Positions 28,001-35,099 of a stretch of 64,000 bases of DNA are shown piece after piece. The position numbers and the translations under genes are program-made. Positions within the stretch are counted from its first letter, which is position 1, and the number at the start of each line of letters is the position of its first letter. Location of the stretch: assembly GCA_036504595.1 (NCBI GenBank), contig DASXUX010000067.1, positions 186,001 to 250,000 of the forward strand, written 5' to 3'. The notes under the pieces are model-generated. The model did not search any database and had not been told where the DNA came from. It saw only the letters and a list, made by a program, of their open reading frames with translations. The stretch is from DASXUX01 sp036504595. Its GTDB lineage: Bacteria; Planctomycetota; SZUA-567; H5-PLA8.

Positions 28001-28763
28001 GCCCGGGCGCTTCCGCTTGGAACGCTGCCGCCTGGACCAGAACGACGAGCGCATTCCCAACTGGCTGACCAGCGAATACCACTGGGGCGAAGGCGCGTCG
28101 CTCTGGCCGAAGTGGCGGCTGAGCGGCATCCAGATCGGCCCCGGCGATTACTACAGCATCTGGCGCTCGACCCGCGAAGATACTTCGCCGCTCATCTGCG
28201 ACGCGGGCCCAGGCGGCGGCAACTGGTTGGACCTCACCGATCGCGGCGCGTCCCCGCGATGGGGTTTGACCGCGCGCGTGCTGCGGGTAGCGCCGGCCTC
28301 CGTGCCGGCCGGCAGAGACGCCGGCGCTACCCAGCAGAGCATCCGCGTGAATCTTGAGACCGGCGTCATGCGCGTTGAGTTCCACGACAGCGCCGCCGCG
28401 CCGCTCGGCGAAGCCTCCTCGGCGCTCGCCGGCGCCGTCGATCTGATCTTCCACGATGGCTGGCGCCCGCCGCTGGCTAAGCCCGAACTGACCGCCGCGC
28501 AGTACGAGAAGTTCATGGCCGATTTGAACTACGGCGGCAACCACGGCCTGTTCGCACTCCGTTTCGCGCTTTCGATCACGCATCAGGTCCAAGGCAAGGA
28601 ATGGGCCGAAAAACTTCGCGACCTCGGCCTCGAACCCCGCGAACTCCTCTACAGCATGCTTTGGGCCGACGCCCTTGCCAAGCATTGCCAGAAGCTAGGC
28701 GTGAAGTACGATCCCGCCGACATCGAAGCTAGCGTGCGCCGCGTGATCGAACATTACAGATAG
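25089..28763 (+). CDS. Secreted PcRGLX/YetA-like protein (putative polysaccharide lyase, PL26-type)
   Basis: The 1,224-residue protein has a signal peptide (hydrophobic core VICSLLSLLCGLTIAA) and an N-terminal RIFT-barrel-like domain (PVAGGVPFKKGAL, LDSNGKEIPCQ, WPDGSVKWALID) typical of PcRGLX/YetA proteins. A central beta-sandwich and an alpha/alpha-toroid region follow (RNDRWDNDYGRWGWALND, HGHR-like CTHRHD and GHRILYML). Family members are exo-rhamnogalacturonan lyases or relatives. The ATG at 25089 is preceded by GAGGGA and gives the signal peptide. Three GC-rich palindromes lie in frame (26348-26417, 27519-27542, 28285-28332), adding stretches such as VAPASVPAGRDAGAT. These may be tolerated surface loops. 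Confidence 0.82.
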   Translation: MLSACGPRVSVSPRPRVICSLLSLLCGLTIAANSTSLRIDWPAGTDATLAMPLPVAGGVPFKKGALASAENIRLLDSNGKEIPCQATRLAVWPDGSVKWALIDAILAPTSSNLRVEYGPDVRRAAVADPLTAALNGADAQVSGGGVKATIRKNGGGVFDELTIGKNVISGARLVLETVRASGPEFLPTNTFLCRDPNAVVDTGKVQIDELTVESPGPIRATVLLRGVILLPHFGATLPDEIKRVEPAGKMPFSMRLSFYKDCGAVFGQHQIVFSGEPDCDYISHWGIELPKAAGARGCLIVEPGAELSQVGETFSASKETRLCWAPLQNGLALIRHGWQNRPCAITQENSTGSQRQTEAARATLEFWPRAAGLWDLRRYAREWSVGESGDTKDVASIQRFAKYAARGMAKSHDFVLWLGEVAPASVPARTPAPPPAGRDAGTTLATALSDRALLLAPPAVYANSNALGTFSPQQVTGEFATLDADTSRRIDYHLYCQDLFGWYGKTVYGFWQSRYGQVHRNDRWDNDYGRWGWALNDGAGRIGHLLMLEFLRSGARRYFEAGEAFNRINYDTSMVHTAQHLEGTKNWWSVKGCTHRHDAQPFGCPYIGMRGSYPVGHRILYMLTGDGVIADGLEIVSDAALRSHLGNSGDSDGQGSATNALLWKYETTGDKKYLDACRAMLEKSNLFPPKSAKDLGYGPSFGIFNAAGEYAELADDKAFQERLVAVARMGAKEKEPDPFLYAIAMGYRFSKDEALKTQLESMLKKRIASPKESLELLPPEQWPGHAGWRTPSMDPNTLRDIPYAMAALKPAGTEAGATFAAPRPALRGSNPPKDWFKPVGAQTAQEKVPAAAELLKLTPAAVPAAAANAISVQPFVELAAMKGDAPLAKPELLKPEALQIDPAAKGGAAARVKAGTAEFAVRWQNAQADGVPSVRLEAACQLPKGAGRIASWGLLVPLKLSANGNLIQTTAPGRFRLERCRLDQNDERIPNWLTSEYHWGEGASLWPKWRLSGIQIGPGDYYSIWRSTREDTSPLICDAGPGGGNWLDLTDRGASPRWGLTARVLRVAPASVPAGRDAGATQQSIRVNLETGVMRVEFHDSAAAPLGEASSALAGAVDLIFHDGWRPPLAKPELTAAQYEKFMADLNYGGNHGLFALRFALSITHQVQGKEWAEKLRDLGLEPRELLYSMLWADALAKHCQKLGVKYDPADIEASVRRVIEHYR
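26348..26417. repeat. In-frame GC-rich palindromic repeat (GTAGCGCCGGC type)
   Basis: Within the PcRGLX/YetA-like gene, GGTAGCGCCGGCCTCCGTGC is followed 40 bp later by the opposite orientation of the same unit. It adds the peptide VAPASVPARTPAPPPAGRDA without breaking the frame. A second short copy is at 27519-27542. Confidence 0.8.
28285..28332. repeat. In-frame GC-rich palindromic repeat
   Basis: GGGTAGCGCCGGC at 28285 and GCCGGCGCTACCC ending at 28332 are exact inverse copies flanking a second internal palindrome (GCCGGCCGGC). The 48-bp unit is read through as GVAPASVPAGRDAGATQ-like sequence in the PcRGLX/YetA-like gene. Confidence 0.85.
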
Positions 28764-28788
28764 TCTGGAGTCTGGAGTCCAAACGCAC

Positions 28789-28887
28789 GGGGTATCGGGT
28801 ATGGGGCATCGGGTATGGGCAAGGTTTTTATCAGAATCAGCACCTATACCCCATACCCTATACCCCATACCCTTCATCCGATACCCA
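28789..28887. repeat. Inverted repeat of GGGTATGGGG-type units
   Basis: Units of GGGTATCGGGTATGGGGCAT at 28789-28819 face ATACCCCATACCCTATACCC-type units at 28843-28887. The structure lies in the 169-bp gap between the convergent ends of the PcRGLX/YetA-like gene and the DUF4091-type gene, after a TCTGGAGTC repeat that overlaps the stop codon. It may act as a bidirectional terminator, but no T-run is present. Confidence 0.65.
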
Positions 28888-28932
28888 CACGCTCCGCCTA
28901 CGAGAAAGTCTGGAATCGCAAAGCCGTAAGAC

Positions 28933-31900
28933 CTACTTCCTTAGCGCCTCAATCCCCTCCGCCATTTTGCGCCGGAAGGTAACCCAATCATCGGCGCCAA
29001 ATATAGGATCGTGCTCGCGCTGTCCTAGCTTAAAGGCGCTCAGGCGCGTGGCGATAAGCTCCTCCGCGGCTTTGGCGGCTGCGGAACCCGCCTTCTCCTT
29101 GGCCAGCCTCGCCAGCGTAAGCATGTGGCGGTAATCGTCGAGGCCCTCGCGCAGGCGTTCGAATTCGACGGCGGGGACAAGCTGGCCGTCGGGCGTCGCG
29201 TTGCACCAGGCAAAATCGTCCTCGCGGCAGTCGAGCGCATAGTACGGATCGCCAGCGCAACAGTTCCAATGCCAGGAGAGGCGGAACTTCAGGTTGAATT
29301 GCTTCACCGCTTTATACATGTAGGTGCCATACGTCCAGCGATTGCCGCCGTTGTAGAAGGCCCAGTCGCTGCCGATCTGATGCAGCAAGTTTATGGAATC
29401 CTCGCTGTGCAAATTCCAGTCGGCGACGTGCAGAGCTTTTCCTAGCCTGAAGTGAGGATCCTTTGGATCGTTGCCGGCGTAACTGCTCGCCGCCGTGAAG
29501 AACGGCGGGCCTTTCGGGAAGGCTTTGCGGTACGCCTCGGCGTTTTCAGCCGAACGCGTTAGTGTTTCCCCGAGCGGCTCATCGCCCAAATTCCAGTACA
29601 CGGGCAGCCAATTATTTGCATCGGCGTGCTTCTGCACTTCAGTAAAAATAGCTTTCACGAATTCACTATAGTCTTTGAAGCCGGCCTTCTGCATCTCGCC
29701 GGTGCTCTGGAAATAGAGATCGAGTCCTATGAACGGACAGTAGGTAATCACCGGCATGGTAAAGCCGGCCTCTCGAGCCATCTTCATCTGCGCATCGCCG
29801 ACGGTGAAATCGATCTGCGGCTTCCCATCTTTGAAACCGCGATAGGTCAGCACGGGCAGGCCGCTAAAGGTCGTGAAGCCATACTCGCGCAGCTTGTGCA
29901 GCCCCTTCGCCGCCATTTTATCATTGAAGGCCTTCGCCGCATCATCCTGCCACGGTATGCTGATCGTGTAGCTCCACGGCCCGGCGGGAACATCGATCGG
30001 ATCGAGCGTTCCCGTGCGAACGGTCAATTCAATCGGAACGTCCGCCGCCGCGCCGTTCTCGGGCGTTACGGTCAAGTTGCCTTTGTAGAGGCCAGGCTTC
30101 GCATCGGCGGGAGTTTTGATCGTCAGCCAGAAGCGCCGAGCGACGTCCTTCGGCGCGTCCACGACATTCGTCGGCATGATCAGTCGCGGGTTGATCGTGT
30201 AGACCGTCCCTTCCATCGTCACGCGGCTGATGCGATACGACACAAAGCCGATGTCGATGGCGCTCGCCGGAACGCTGCCCGCCGGCCCGCTCAGGTCGCT
30301 GGCCGTCACCTTCACTTTGCCCAAGTCTTTCAGCGGAATCAAGCCTAGGGTAACAGGGCGGTACTCTCCAGCGAATGCTTCAGCCGCGAGCGGCTTTGCT
30401 AGCTCATCTTTGAAGGGCGTATCGTTGTAGAACAAATCTTTCATGCACTCCCGCTGAAAGACAACATAGCCGCGCTTCTTGTCTTCGTCCGTAGGCGACA
30501 GCGGATCGCCGGCCGGGTTGTGCAAGACCCGCTTGAAATAGTTGTCGAAGTGGAAACGGCGTTTGTCTTCGACGAACTTGAGGAACTTCTCGCCTTCGGC
30601 CGCTTTGGAAAGCGGATAGATAATGACGCACGAAACGCTGCAGGCCCAGTTCTGGCCGCTGAAGTTGAGGCTCAGTTGCCCGGTGCTTACATCCACGTCG
30701 AACGTCGTCTCCTGGAAGTACGCCTTCTGATACTTGTCGAACGTGTTGTCGGCCGGCAGATCCTCCACGTTCCAGAAGCGGAAGTACTTTTTCCGGAACT
30801 GCTCGAAGTCCATCTTGTCGTTCACCACCAACTGCCCGTTCGCCGTGATCGAGCGCTGGGTGTAGACTTGGTACTCGCCCCAGAAGCCCGACGGGCTGTC
30901 CATGTTCACGAAGACGCGGTACTTTCCATTCGGCACATCGACCGCCAGTCCGCCGCCTTCGATGCAGATGAAATCCTGGTACAGCGGTTCGGGCTGCAGA
31001 CAGTCAAACGCCCGCCAGATCTTCGCGTCCTTCAAACCATACCCGCGGCCTTTGCTGTACAGCGTCGCGGGCGTGATCTGCGTAAAGCCTTCCATCACCG
31101 GACTGGTCCCGGTGCCGAAGTCGAACGCGTGCAATCCTTCAAACGCAACCTTCTGCGCGGAGTCGTCGCGCTCCAACCGCAGGTTGTCCATAAACAGCGG
31201 CGCGTGCGGCGTGTCGCCGATGTTGAAGACCAGGCGATTGACCGTGTTGAGAATCAGCATGCGGCCCGGCCGGGATTTCTCGCCCACGTACATCTGTTTG
31301 ACGGGCATGATCAGCGTGCTTTGCCCGGGCGGCACAACGGTCACATAGTTCACGCGCGTCCAGTAGTCCTTTGTGCTCGCATCGCGAATCTCGACGTACA
31401 ACTCCATCGGCTCTTTGCTGGCCGTGAACAGGTCCGCTTTCAGGAAATCGAAGCCCGTCCAATCCTGCGTGCCGCTCATGCCCGCATAACTTTTGTCGAT
31501 CCGCAACGCTTTCTTTCCGTCAGTCGCGTGCTCTTCAACGATCGTGCCGGCATCGAATGCATTCTTCGTTTCTTCAAACGATGTAATCAGCTTCACGGCC
31601 GGTCCCGCGACCGCCGTCTTCTTCGCTTCCAGCGGCGTGCCGCAGGCGTAGCACGTTTTCCATTCGGGCATGTTGCGATAGCCGCAATCGCTGCAGCGCA
31701 CCGCCGCCGCGCCGATTTCTCCCGGCGGCTGAATCGGCTTCTCTTCTGTTCCCAGGTTCGGTTTCTCGGTTAAAGCCACATCGTTTCCGACCTTCACCAT
31801 GCTCACGTCGTCGATCCAAAAGTAACCGGGAGCCATCAGCCCGAACGAAGGCCCGGCTTTCTTCTTCTCCTTGAGTTCGCCGACGTACGTGAGCTGCGTC

Positions 31901-32304
31901 CAGCCGAAGGTCCCGTTCTTGCCAATCGGCATGTACTTCCCGTCGAACATAAACTCGGTGGTCGCGTTCCACGTGCCCGTGCCGATGTCCAGCCCGCGCA
32001 GCCATGCCGTGATCTTGTACCGGCCGGGCTCCAGTTCCATATCCTGCACCGCGCGGATTTTCGGAGCGGAGGCCCCGAAGATCAGCAGCGAATACTTGCC
32101 CGTGTGACCGATGTTGCCGACGCGGAAGTCGCAATCGCCTTCGTACTTCCAGCCGCCCCATTTGGCGAATGGCCAGCCGAACTGGTTCTTGGTGATGGTC
32201 TCCTCAAAGGAGGGATTCTGCAGCAGATTCTCTCCCTCGCCGCCGAAAAGCGTTGCGGGAAGAATCAGCAGCACGTTCACAATGAAGGGCAGGCAATGTC
32301 TCAT
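28933..32304 (-). CDS. Secreted DUF4091-type glycoside hydrolase-like protein with CBMs and a zinc ribbon
   Basis: The 1,123-residue protein has a signal peptide (PFIVNVLLILPATLFGG), a CBM4/9-like sandwich (about 25-175; NLLQNPSFEE), a four-cysteine zinc ribbon (CSDCGYRNMPEWKTCYACG, about 204-222), a second sandwich, and a galactose-binding-like domain. The C-terminal half has a TIM-barrel-like DUF4091 region ending in LREGLDDYRHMLTLARLA. DUF4091 proteins are predicted glycoside hydrolases. A zinc ribbon of cytoplasmic type in an exported protein is odd. The ATG at 32304 follows AGGAG and starts the signal peptide. The upstream region holds an unusual array of hairpins and GCACATGTG-like sites. 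Confidence 0.82.
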   Translation of the reverse strand: MRHCLPFIVNVLLILPATLFGGEGENLLQNPSFEETITKNQFGWPFAKWGGWKYEGDCDFRVGNIGHTGKYSLLIFGASAPKIRAVQDMELEPGRYKITAWLRGLDIGTGTWNATTEFMFDGKYMPIGKNGTFGWTQLTYVGELKEKKKAGPSFGLMAPGYFWIDDVSMVKVGNDVALTEKPNLGTEEKPIQPPGEIGAAAVRCSDCGYRNMPEWKTCYACGTPLEAKKTAVAGPAVKLITSFEETKNAFDAGTIVEEHATDGKKALRIDKSYAGMSGTQDWTGFDFLKADLFTASKEPMELYVEIRDASTKDYWTRVNYVTVVPPGQSTLIMPVKQMYVGEKSRPGRMLILNTVNRLVFNIGDTPHAPLFMDNLRLERDDSAQKVAFEGLHAFDFGTGTSPVMEGFTQITPATLYSKGRGYGLKDAKIWRAFDCLQPEPLYQDFICIEGGGLAVDVPNGKYRVFVNMDSPSGFWGEYQVYTQRSITANGQLVVNDKMDFEQFRKKYFRFWNVEDLPADNTFDKYQKAYFQETTFDVDVSTGQLSLNFSGQNWACSVSCVIIYPLSKAAEGEKFLKFVEDKRRFHFDNYFKRVLHNPAGDPLSPTDEDKKRGYVVFQRECMKDLFYNDTPFKDELAKPLAAEAFAGEYRPVTLGLIPLKDLGKVKVTASDLSGPAGSVPASAIDIGFVSYRISRVTMEGTVYTINPRLIMPTNVVDAPKDVARRFWLTIKTPADAKPGLYKGNLTVTPENGAAADVPIELTVRTGTLDPIDVPAGPWSYTISIPWQDDAAKAFNDKMAAKGLHKLREYGFTTFSGLPVLTYRGFKDGKPQIDFTVGDAQMKMAREAGFTMPVITYCPFIGLDLYFQSTGEMQKAGFKDYSEFVKAIFTEVQKHADANNWLPVYWNLGDEPLGETLTRSAENAEAYRKAFPKGPPFFTAASSYAGNDPKDPHFRLGKALHVADWNLHSEDSINLLHQIGSDWAFYNGGNRWTYGTYMYKAVKQFNLKFRLSWHWNCCAGDPYYALDCREDDFAWCNATPDGQLVPAVEFERLREGLDDYRHMLTLARLAKEKAGSAAAKAAEELIATRLSAFKLGQREHDPIFGADDWVTFRRKMAEGIEALRK

Positions 32305-32451
32305 GACGATCTCCTGTTGCATCAACCGCTGGCTCGCGCTTGTAATGATGTACACTTACACCGCGGTGGAAACGTAATTGCGCAAAGAGGTTAATGTTTT
32401 GCGCACTCGCTTTCTACCGGTTTTCGCAGAGCACGCCATCGCTCCCTGTGG

Positions 32452-32735
32452 CGCAATCCTCCTGGATTGCGTCCCGTCACCGCCGCCTTCCTGTCCAAAC
32501 CTGCACATGTGGTGATGGGGGCCGATGGCTGCCATCGGTCTGCGCTTCTTCCGTTCGCAGACCGATGCCGAAGCCGAAGAGCGCTGCCTCCATTTCCTGT
32601 AAAAAATTGCACCTGTGGTGGCACGCTTGTGTTCGCGCGTCCTTTTGCGCGAACTCAAGCGTGCATTCGAGCCAACGACGGACTGTTCAGCCGTGCCTAT
32701 TTCCTCCGAAACGCTGTAAAAAAGTGCACATGTGC
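32452..32735. promoter_or_regulatory. Array of hairpins and GCACATGTG-like motifs upstream of the DUF4091-type gene
   Basis: Three copies of a motif CTGT-A-rich-TGCACMTGTGS occur at 32502-32512 (TGCACATGTGG), 32608-32618 (TGCACCTGTGG) and 32725-32735 (TGCACATGTGC, containing the perfect palindrome GCACATGTGC), about 110 bp apart. Each is preceded by its own hairpin: CGCAATCC/GGATTGCG (32452-32471), CATCGGTCTGCG/CGCAGACCGATG (32533-32567) and the 18-bp palindrome at 32621-32664. A related motif TGCACGTGTTC lies at 38943-38953. They look like repeated operator sites, but could also be a tandem repeat with no regulatory role. The rest of 32305-32948 shows no gene. Confidence 0.45.
32621..32664. 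repeat. Dispersed palindrome with 18-nt arms, copy 1
   Basis: GCACGCTTGTGTTCGCGC and GCGCGAACTCAAGCGTGC pair with one mismatch around an 8-nt loop. A second copy with perfect arms and also an 8-nt loop is at 48527-48570, 16 kb away. Confidence 0.85.
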
Positions 32736-32948
32736 AGGATGCGCCGGTAGTCATCCCCCGCGATCAGCCTCAAGCCTCAAGTCTCACTTGTCAAAGAACC
32801 CACCTTCTGCGCAGGCAGAGTATCCCTGCGCATTCCCCCAGAATATATGACGTCCCACCCGCCAAAATGTTGCAAAGAATTTGGGTTATATTCGCATAAT
32901 TATTTTGAGCTTCAAACGCCGAGCGGCGAGACCGTGCTTCGCTTTTTC

Positions 32949-33818
32949 CTACGGCCTCTTCGACACCTCCACTACCACGCGAAAGCCGAGATACCCGAGG
33001 CGTGTCTCAGGACGGGATTCGCCGCGAAAAGTCGAGCGGCAGACCGCAGCAGTGAAGTTCCACGAGCCGCCGCGCACCACACGAATGTGCCCGGTCGCTG
33101 GCCCTGTCGGATCAGTCACGGCTCCCGGCGGGTACTCGCTCTGCTTCCAGTCGCTGCACCACTCAAAGACATTTCCGTGCATGTCGAAAAGGCCCCATGC
33201 ATTCGGCGTCTTCTGCCCGACCGGATGCGTCGTCTTATCTGCATTGGCTCCGTGCCATGCGACCGAGTCCAGCGCCTGATCGTCTTCACCAGAGTAGAAT
33301 CGCGTCTTCGTTCCAGCCCTGCAGGAGTATTCCCACTCTGCTTCGCTCGGCAAACGGACGGTCATGCCGGTCTTCGTGCTCAACTTCCTGCAGAACTCTT
33401 GCACATCCGTCCATGACACCTGTTCCACAGGATTCTTCGGCTCCTTGAAGGCGCTGGGATTATTGCCCGCGATCGCCTCATACTGTTCCTGCATCGTCTC
33501 ATATTTCGCCATGTAGAACGGCTTGGTGATCGTCACCTCGTGCTGCGTTTCCTCAAATGTGCGGCCTGCCTCCGTCTCCGGACTGCCGATGACAAACTTC
33601 CCCGCCGGTATCAGCACCGTCTCCAACTTCACGCCCCCGCCCAGGTCGAGCGTCTTCGTCGCCTCCAGCCCCGCGCGCCGCGCATACTCCGCAACCGTTT
33701 CCTTGCCATCCCACAGCGGCCACGGCTGCGCGGGCTTGGCGTCCGGCGCACCGGCGGCGAAGGCCGGTAGCGTCGTGCAGACCAGCACCAGAAGCACAGC
33801 GCGGAGGAGAAGGTTCAT
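32949..33818 (-). CDS. Secreted SUMF1/FGE-fold protein (formylglycine-generating enzyme-like)
   Basis: The 289-residue protein has a signal peptide (LLLRAVLLVLVCTTLPAFA) and a complete SUMF1-type domain: VLIPAGKFVIGSPETE, PVEQVSWTDVQEFCRKLS, RLPSEAEWEYSCRAGT, WGLFDMHGNVFEWCSDW, VVRGGSWNF and LGFRVV. True sulfatase-activating FGE has two copper-binding cysteines after RGGS; here the first position is Phe and only the second Cys (AAVC) remains, so a non-canonical role is likelier, such as structural or sugar-binding. The ATG overlaps the TGA of the upstream small membrane protein gene (ATGA), and GGAG precedes it. Confidence 0.88.
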   Translation of the reverse strand: MNLLLRAVLLVLVCTTLPAFAAGAPDAKPAQPWPLWDGKETVAEYARRAGLEATKTLDLGGGVKLETVLIPAGKFVIGSPETEAGRTFEETQHEVTITKPFYMAKYETMQEQYEAIAGNNPSAFKEPKNPVEQVSWTDVQEFCRKLSTKTGMTVRLPSEAEWEYSCRAGTKTRFYSGEDDQALDSVAWHGANADKTTHPVGQKTPNAWGLFDMHGNVFEWCSDWKQSEYPPGAVTDPTGPATGHIRVVRGGSWNFTAAVCRSTFRGESRPETRLGYLGFRVVVEVSKRP

Positions 33819-34069
33819 GGGCGCTGCTCCCAGCGACCGAGGAGCCATTCGCAAGCGCCTGCGGCTAACGTGAGTATAAGGACCTCGTGGACGACAAAAC
33901 TCAACACTTGAATCACGCGGGCAAGTCTGGTTGAGAGTACGATGCTATTATGGGACAAGTACTCGTAGTACCACACGGCGAACCAAAGATAGCAGGCGGC
34001 GACGAACATCAGCACGATACACGTCGAGAGGTGCAACTGGAATAGTCCGCGCTTCTTCGGCTCGGTCAT
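33815..34069 (-). CDS. Small membrane protein, PKKRGLFQ-HLST paralogue 3
   Basis: The 84-residue protein opens with TEPKKRGLFQLHLST, followed by a membrane helix (CIVLMFVAACYLWFAVWY) and a second helix near the C-terminus (VLSFVVHEVLILTLAAGA). It is the last of three tandem paralogues and the shortest. Its ATG overlaps the stop of the preceding paralogue, and its stop overlaps the start of the FGE-like gene, both as ATGA. Function unknown; it may be a membrane anchor or partner for the exported FGE-like protein. Confidence 0.8.
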   Translation of the reverse strand: MTEPKKRGLFQLHLSTCIVLMFVAACYLWFAVWYYEYLSHNSIVLSTRLARVIQVLSFVVHEVLILTLAAGACEWLLGRWEQRP

Positions 34070-34446
34070 TGGCGGCGCTCCTCGCGGCGGATGCGGCGTT
34101 CGCACCAAATTCCAGCAACCAGAATAACAGCGACGGCCACGCCGAGGTCGCCTATTAGTCCAAACCCGTTGTAAGTGATCCCTGCCGGTAACGGCGGTGT
34201 TGCCGGTGGCTGGGTGCCCTTGACCTCCGTTCGTGTGATCGCCCAACCAAACGGAACGCCGTACCCCCGCCAAGAATAACGGACACTTCCGCCGCCCACG
34301 GGGCCATTCCAGTGAGTCACCTTTTCGATCAGAAAACGGTGTTCCTGTAGATTCACCCAGAGCATTCCGGCTGCGACGAGCATCATCAGAGTGGCGGTAC
34401 TCAGGTGAAACTGGAACAGTCCGCGCTTCTTCGGCAGCTCGCTCAT
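34066..34446 (-). CDS. Small membrane protein, PKKRGLFQ-HLST paralogue 2
   Basis: The 126-residue protein begins SELPKKRGLFQFHLST, has a first helix (LMMLVAAGMLWVNL), a 60-residue soluble loop rich in Gly and Trp, and a second helix (LGVAVAVILVAGIWCE) ending in a basic tail RREERRQ. It is coupled by ATGA overlaps to its neighbours on both sides. The conserved N-terminal motif and tail show recent tandem duplication. Confidence 0.8.
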   Translation of the reverse strand: MSELPKKRGLFQFHLSTATLMMLVAAGMLWVNLQEHRFLIEKVTHWNGPVGGGSVRYSWRGYGVPFGWAITRTEVKGTQPPATPPLPAGITYNGFGLIGDLGVAVAVILVAGIWCERRIRREERRQ

Positions 34447-34832
34447 CGGCGGCGCTCCTGACGACGGAGGAACCATTCAAGCACTACGGCAGCAGTTGCA
34501 AGGATCACCAAGGCAACTGACACGTTCAGCGCCAGATTTGCATAATTCCACTGCCGTGCCAATTCGAGAAGCTCCACGCGATCCAAAGTGGACAAATCCT
34601 CAGCCTTGAATTGCGGGTTGCGTGTCAGAAAGGTTCGCGGCCACCCGTATGCAATCCGTCGCTCTCGTTCGGTGAAGGAACGTAAACCAAAGAACGAAGG
34701 AGTCTTGTACTCCAACTCAAGTTCGAGTTTAAGGGCATTCGCCCACAGCAGCCCTCCCGCCACAAACATCACCACGACACACGTGCTCAAATGCACCTGA
34801 AACAGTCCGCGCTTCTTCGGCTGTTCGCTCAT
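34443..34832 (-). CDS. Small membrane protein, PKKRGLFQ-HLST paralogue 1
   Basis: The 129-residue first member of the tandem begins SEQPKKRGLFQVHLST, has a helix (CVVVMFVAGGLLWANAL), a charged extracytoplasmic loop, and a second helix (VSVALVILATAAVVLEWFL) with a basic tail RRQERRR. The ATG at 34832 is chosen because the same SE-PKKRG motif starts all three paralogues. It should be the first gene of a four-gene operon ending in the FGE-like gene. The 267 bp upstream (34833-35099) show no gene and no clear promoter. Confidence 0.8.
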   Translation of the reverse strand: MSEQPKKRGLFQVHLSTCVVVMFVAGGLLWANALKLELELEYKTPSFFGLRSFTERERRIAYGWPRTFLTRNPQFKAEDLSTLDRVELLELARQWNYANLALNVSVALVILATAAVVLEWFLRRQERRR

Positions 34833-35099
34833 AAGCTCCGCCTGCTTCGGGCCGTACCGAAGGCTCCCGCCCCACGATTCTACGCTCCACGCGCCAAAAG
34901 CGCCTGATATGAAAGCCTGGGGCAAGCTCACGAAGTGAGCGCCGCCCTGGGTTCCAGCGCCCCATGATTCCGTCGACCTGCAGGGGCAAAATAATGCACG
35001 TAAAAACGAATGGCGTGAGCCTGGCGCGCGCCCCGTTTCAGTATCCGGCGAACGGGAGGTAAAGCCGCGGGCGCTAGTGCAGCTATTCTCGCGCCCTGC

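Noticed and set aside
26348..28332. CRISPR-like repeat array
   Set aside because: The copies are few, irregularly spaced, palindromic and within a gene, with no constant spacer length.
24915..28685. A 1,256-codon minus-strand frame opposite the PcRGLX/YetA-like gene
   Set aside because: Long mirror frames are expected at this GC content; the plus frame has a signal peptide, ribosome site and family motifs, and the minus frame has none.
32452..32735. Integron attC-type array
   Set aside because: The units contain no attC core sites (GTTRRRY/RYYYAAC) and no cassette genes, and no integrase is present.
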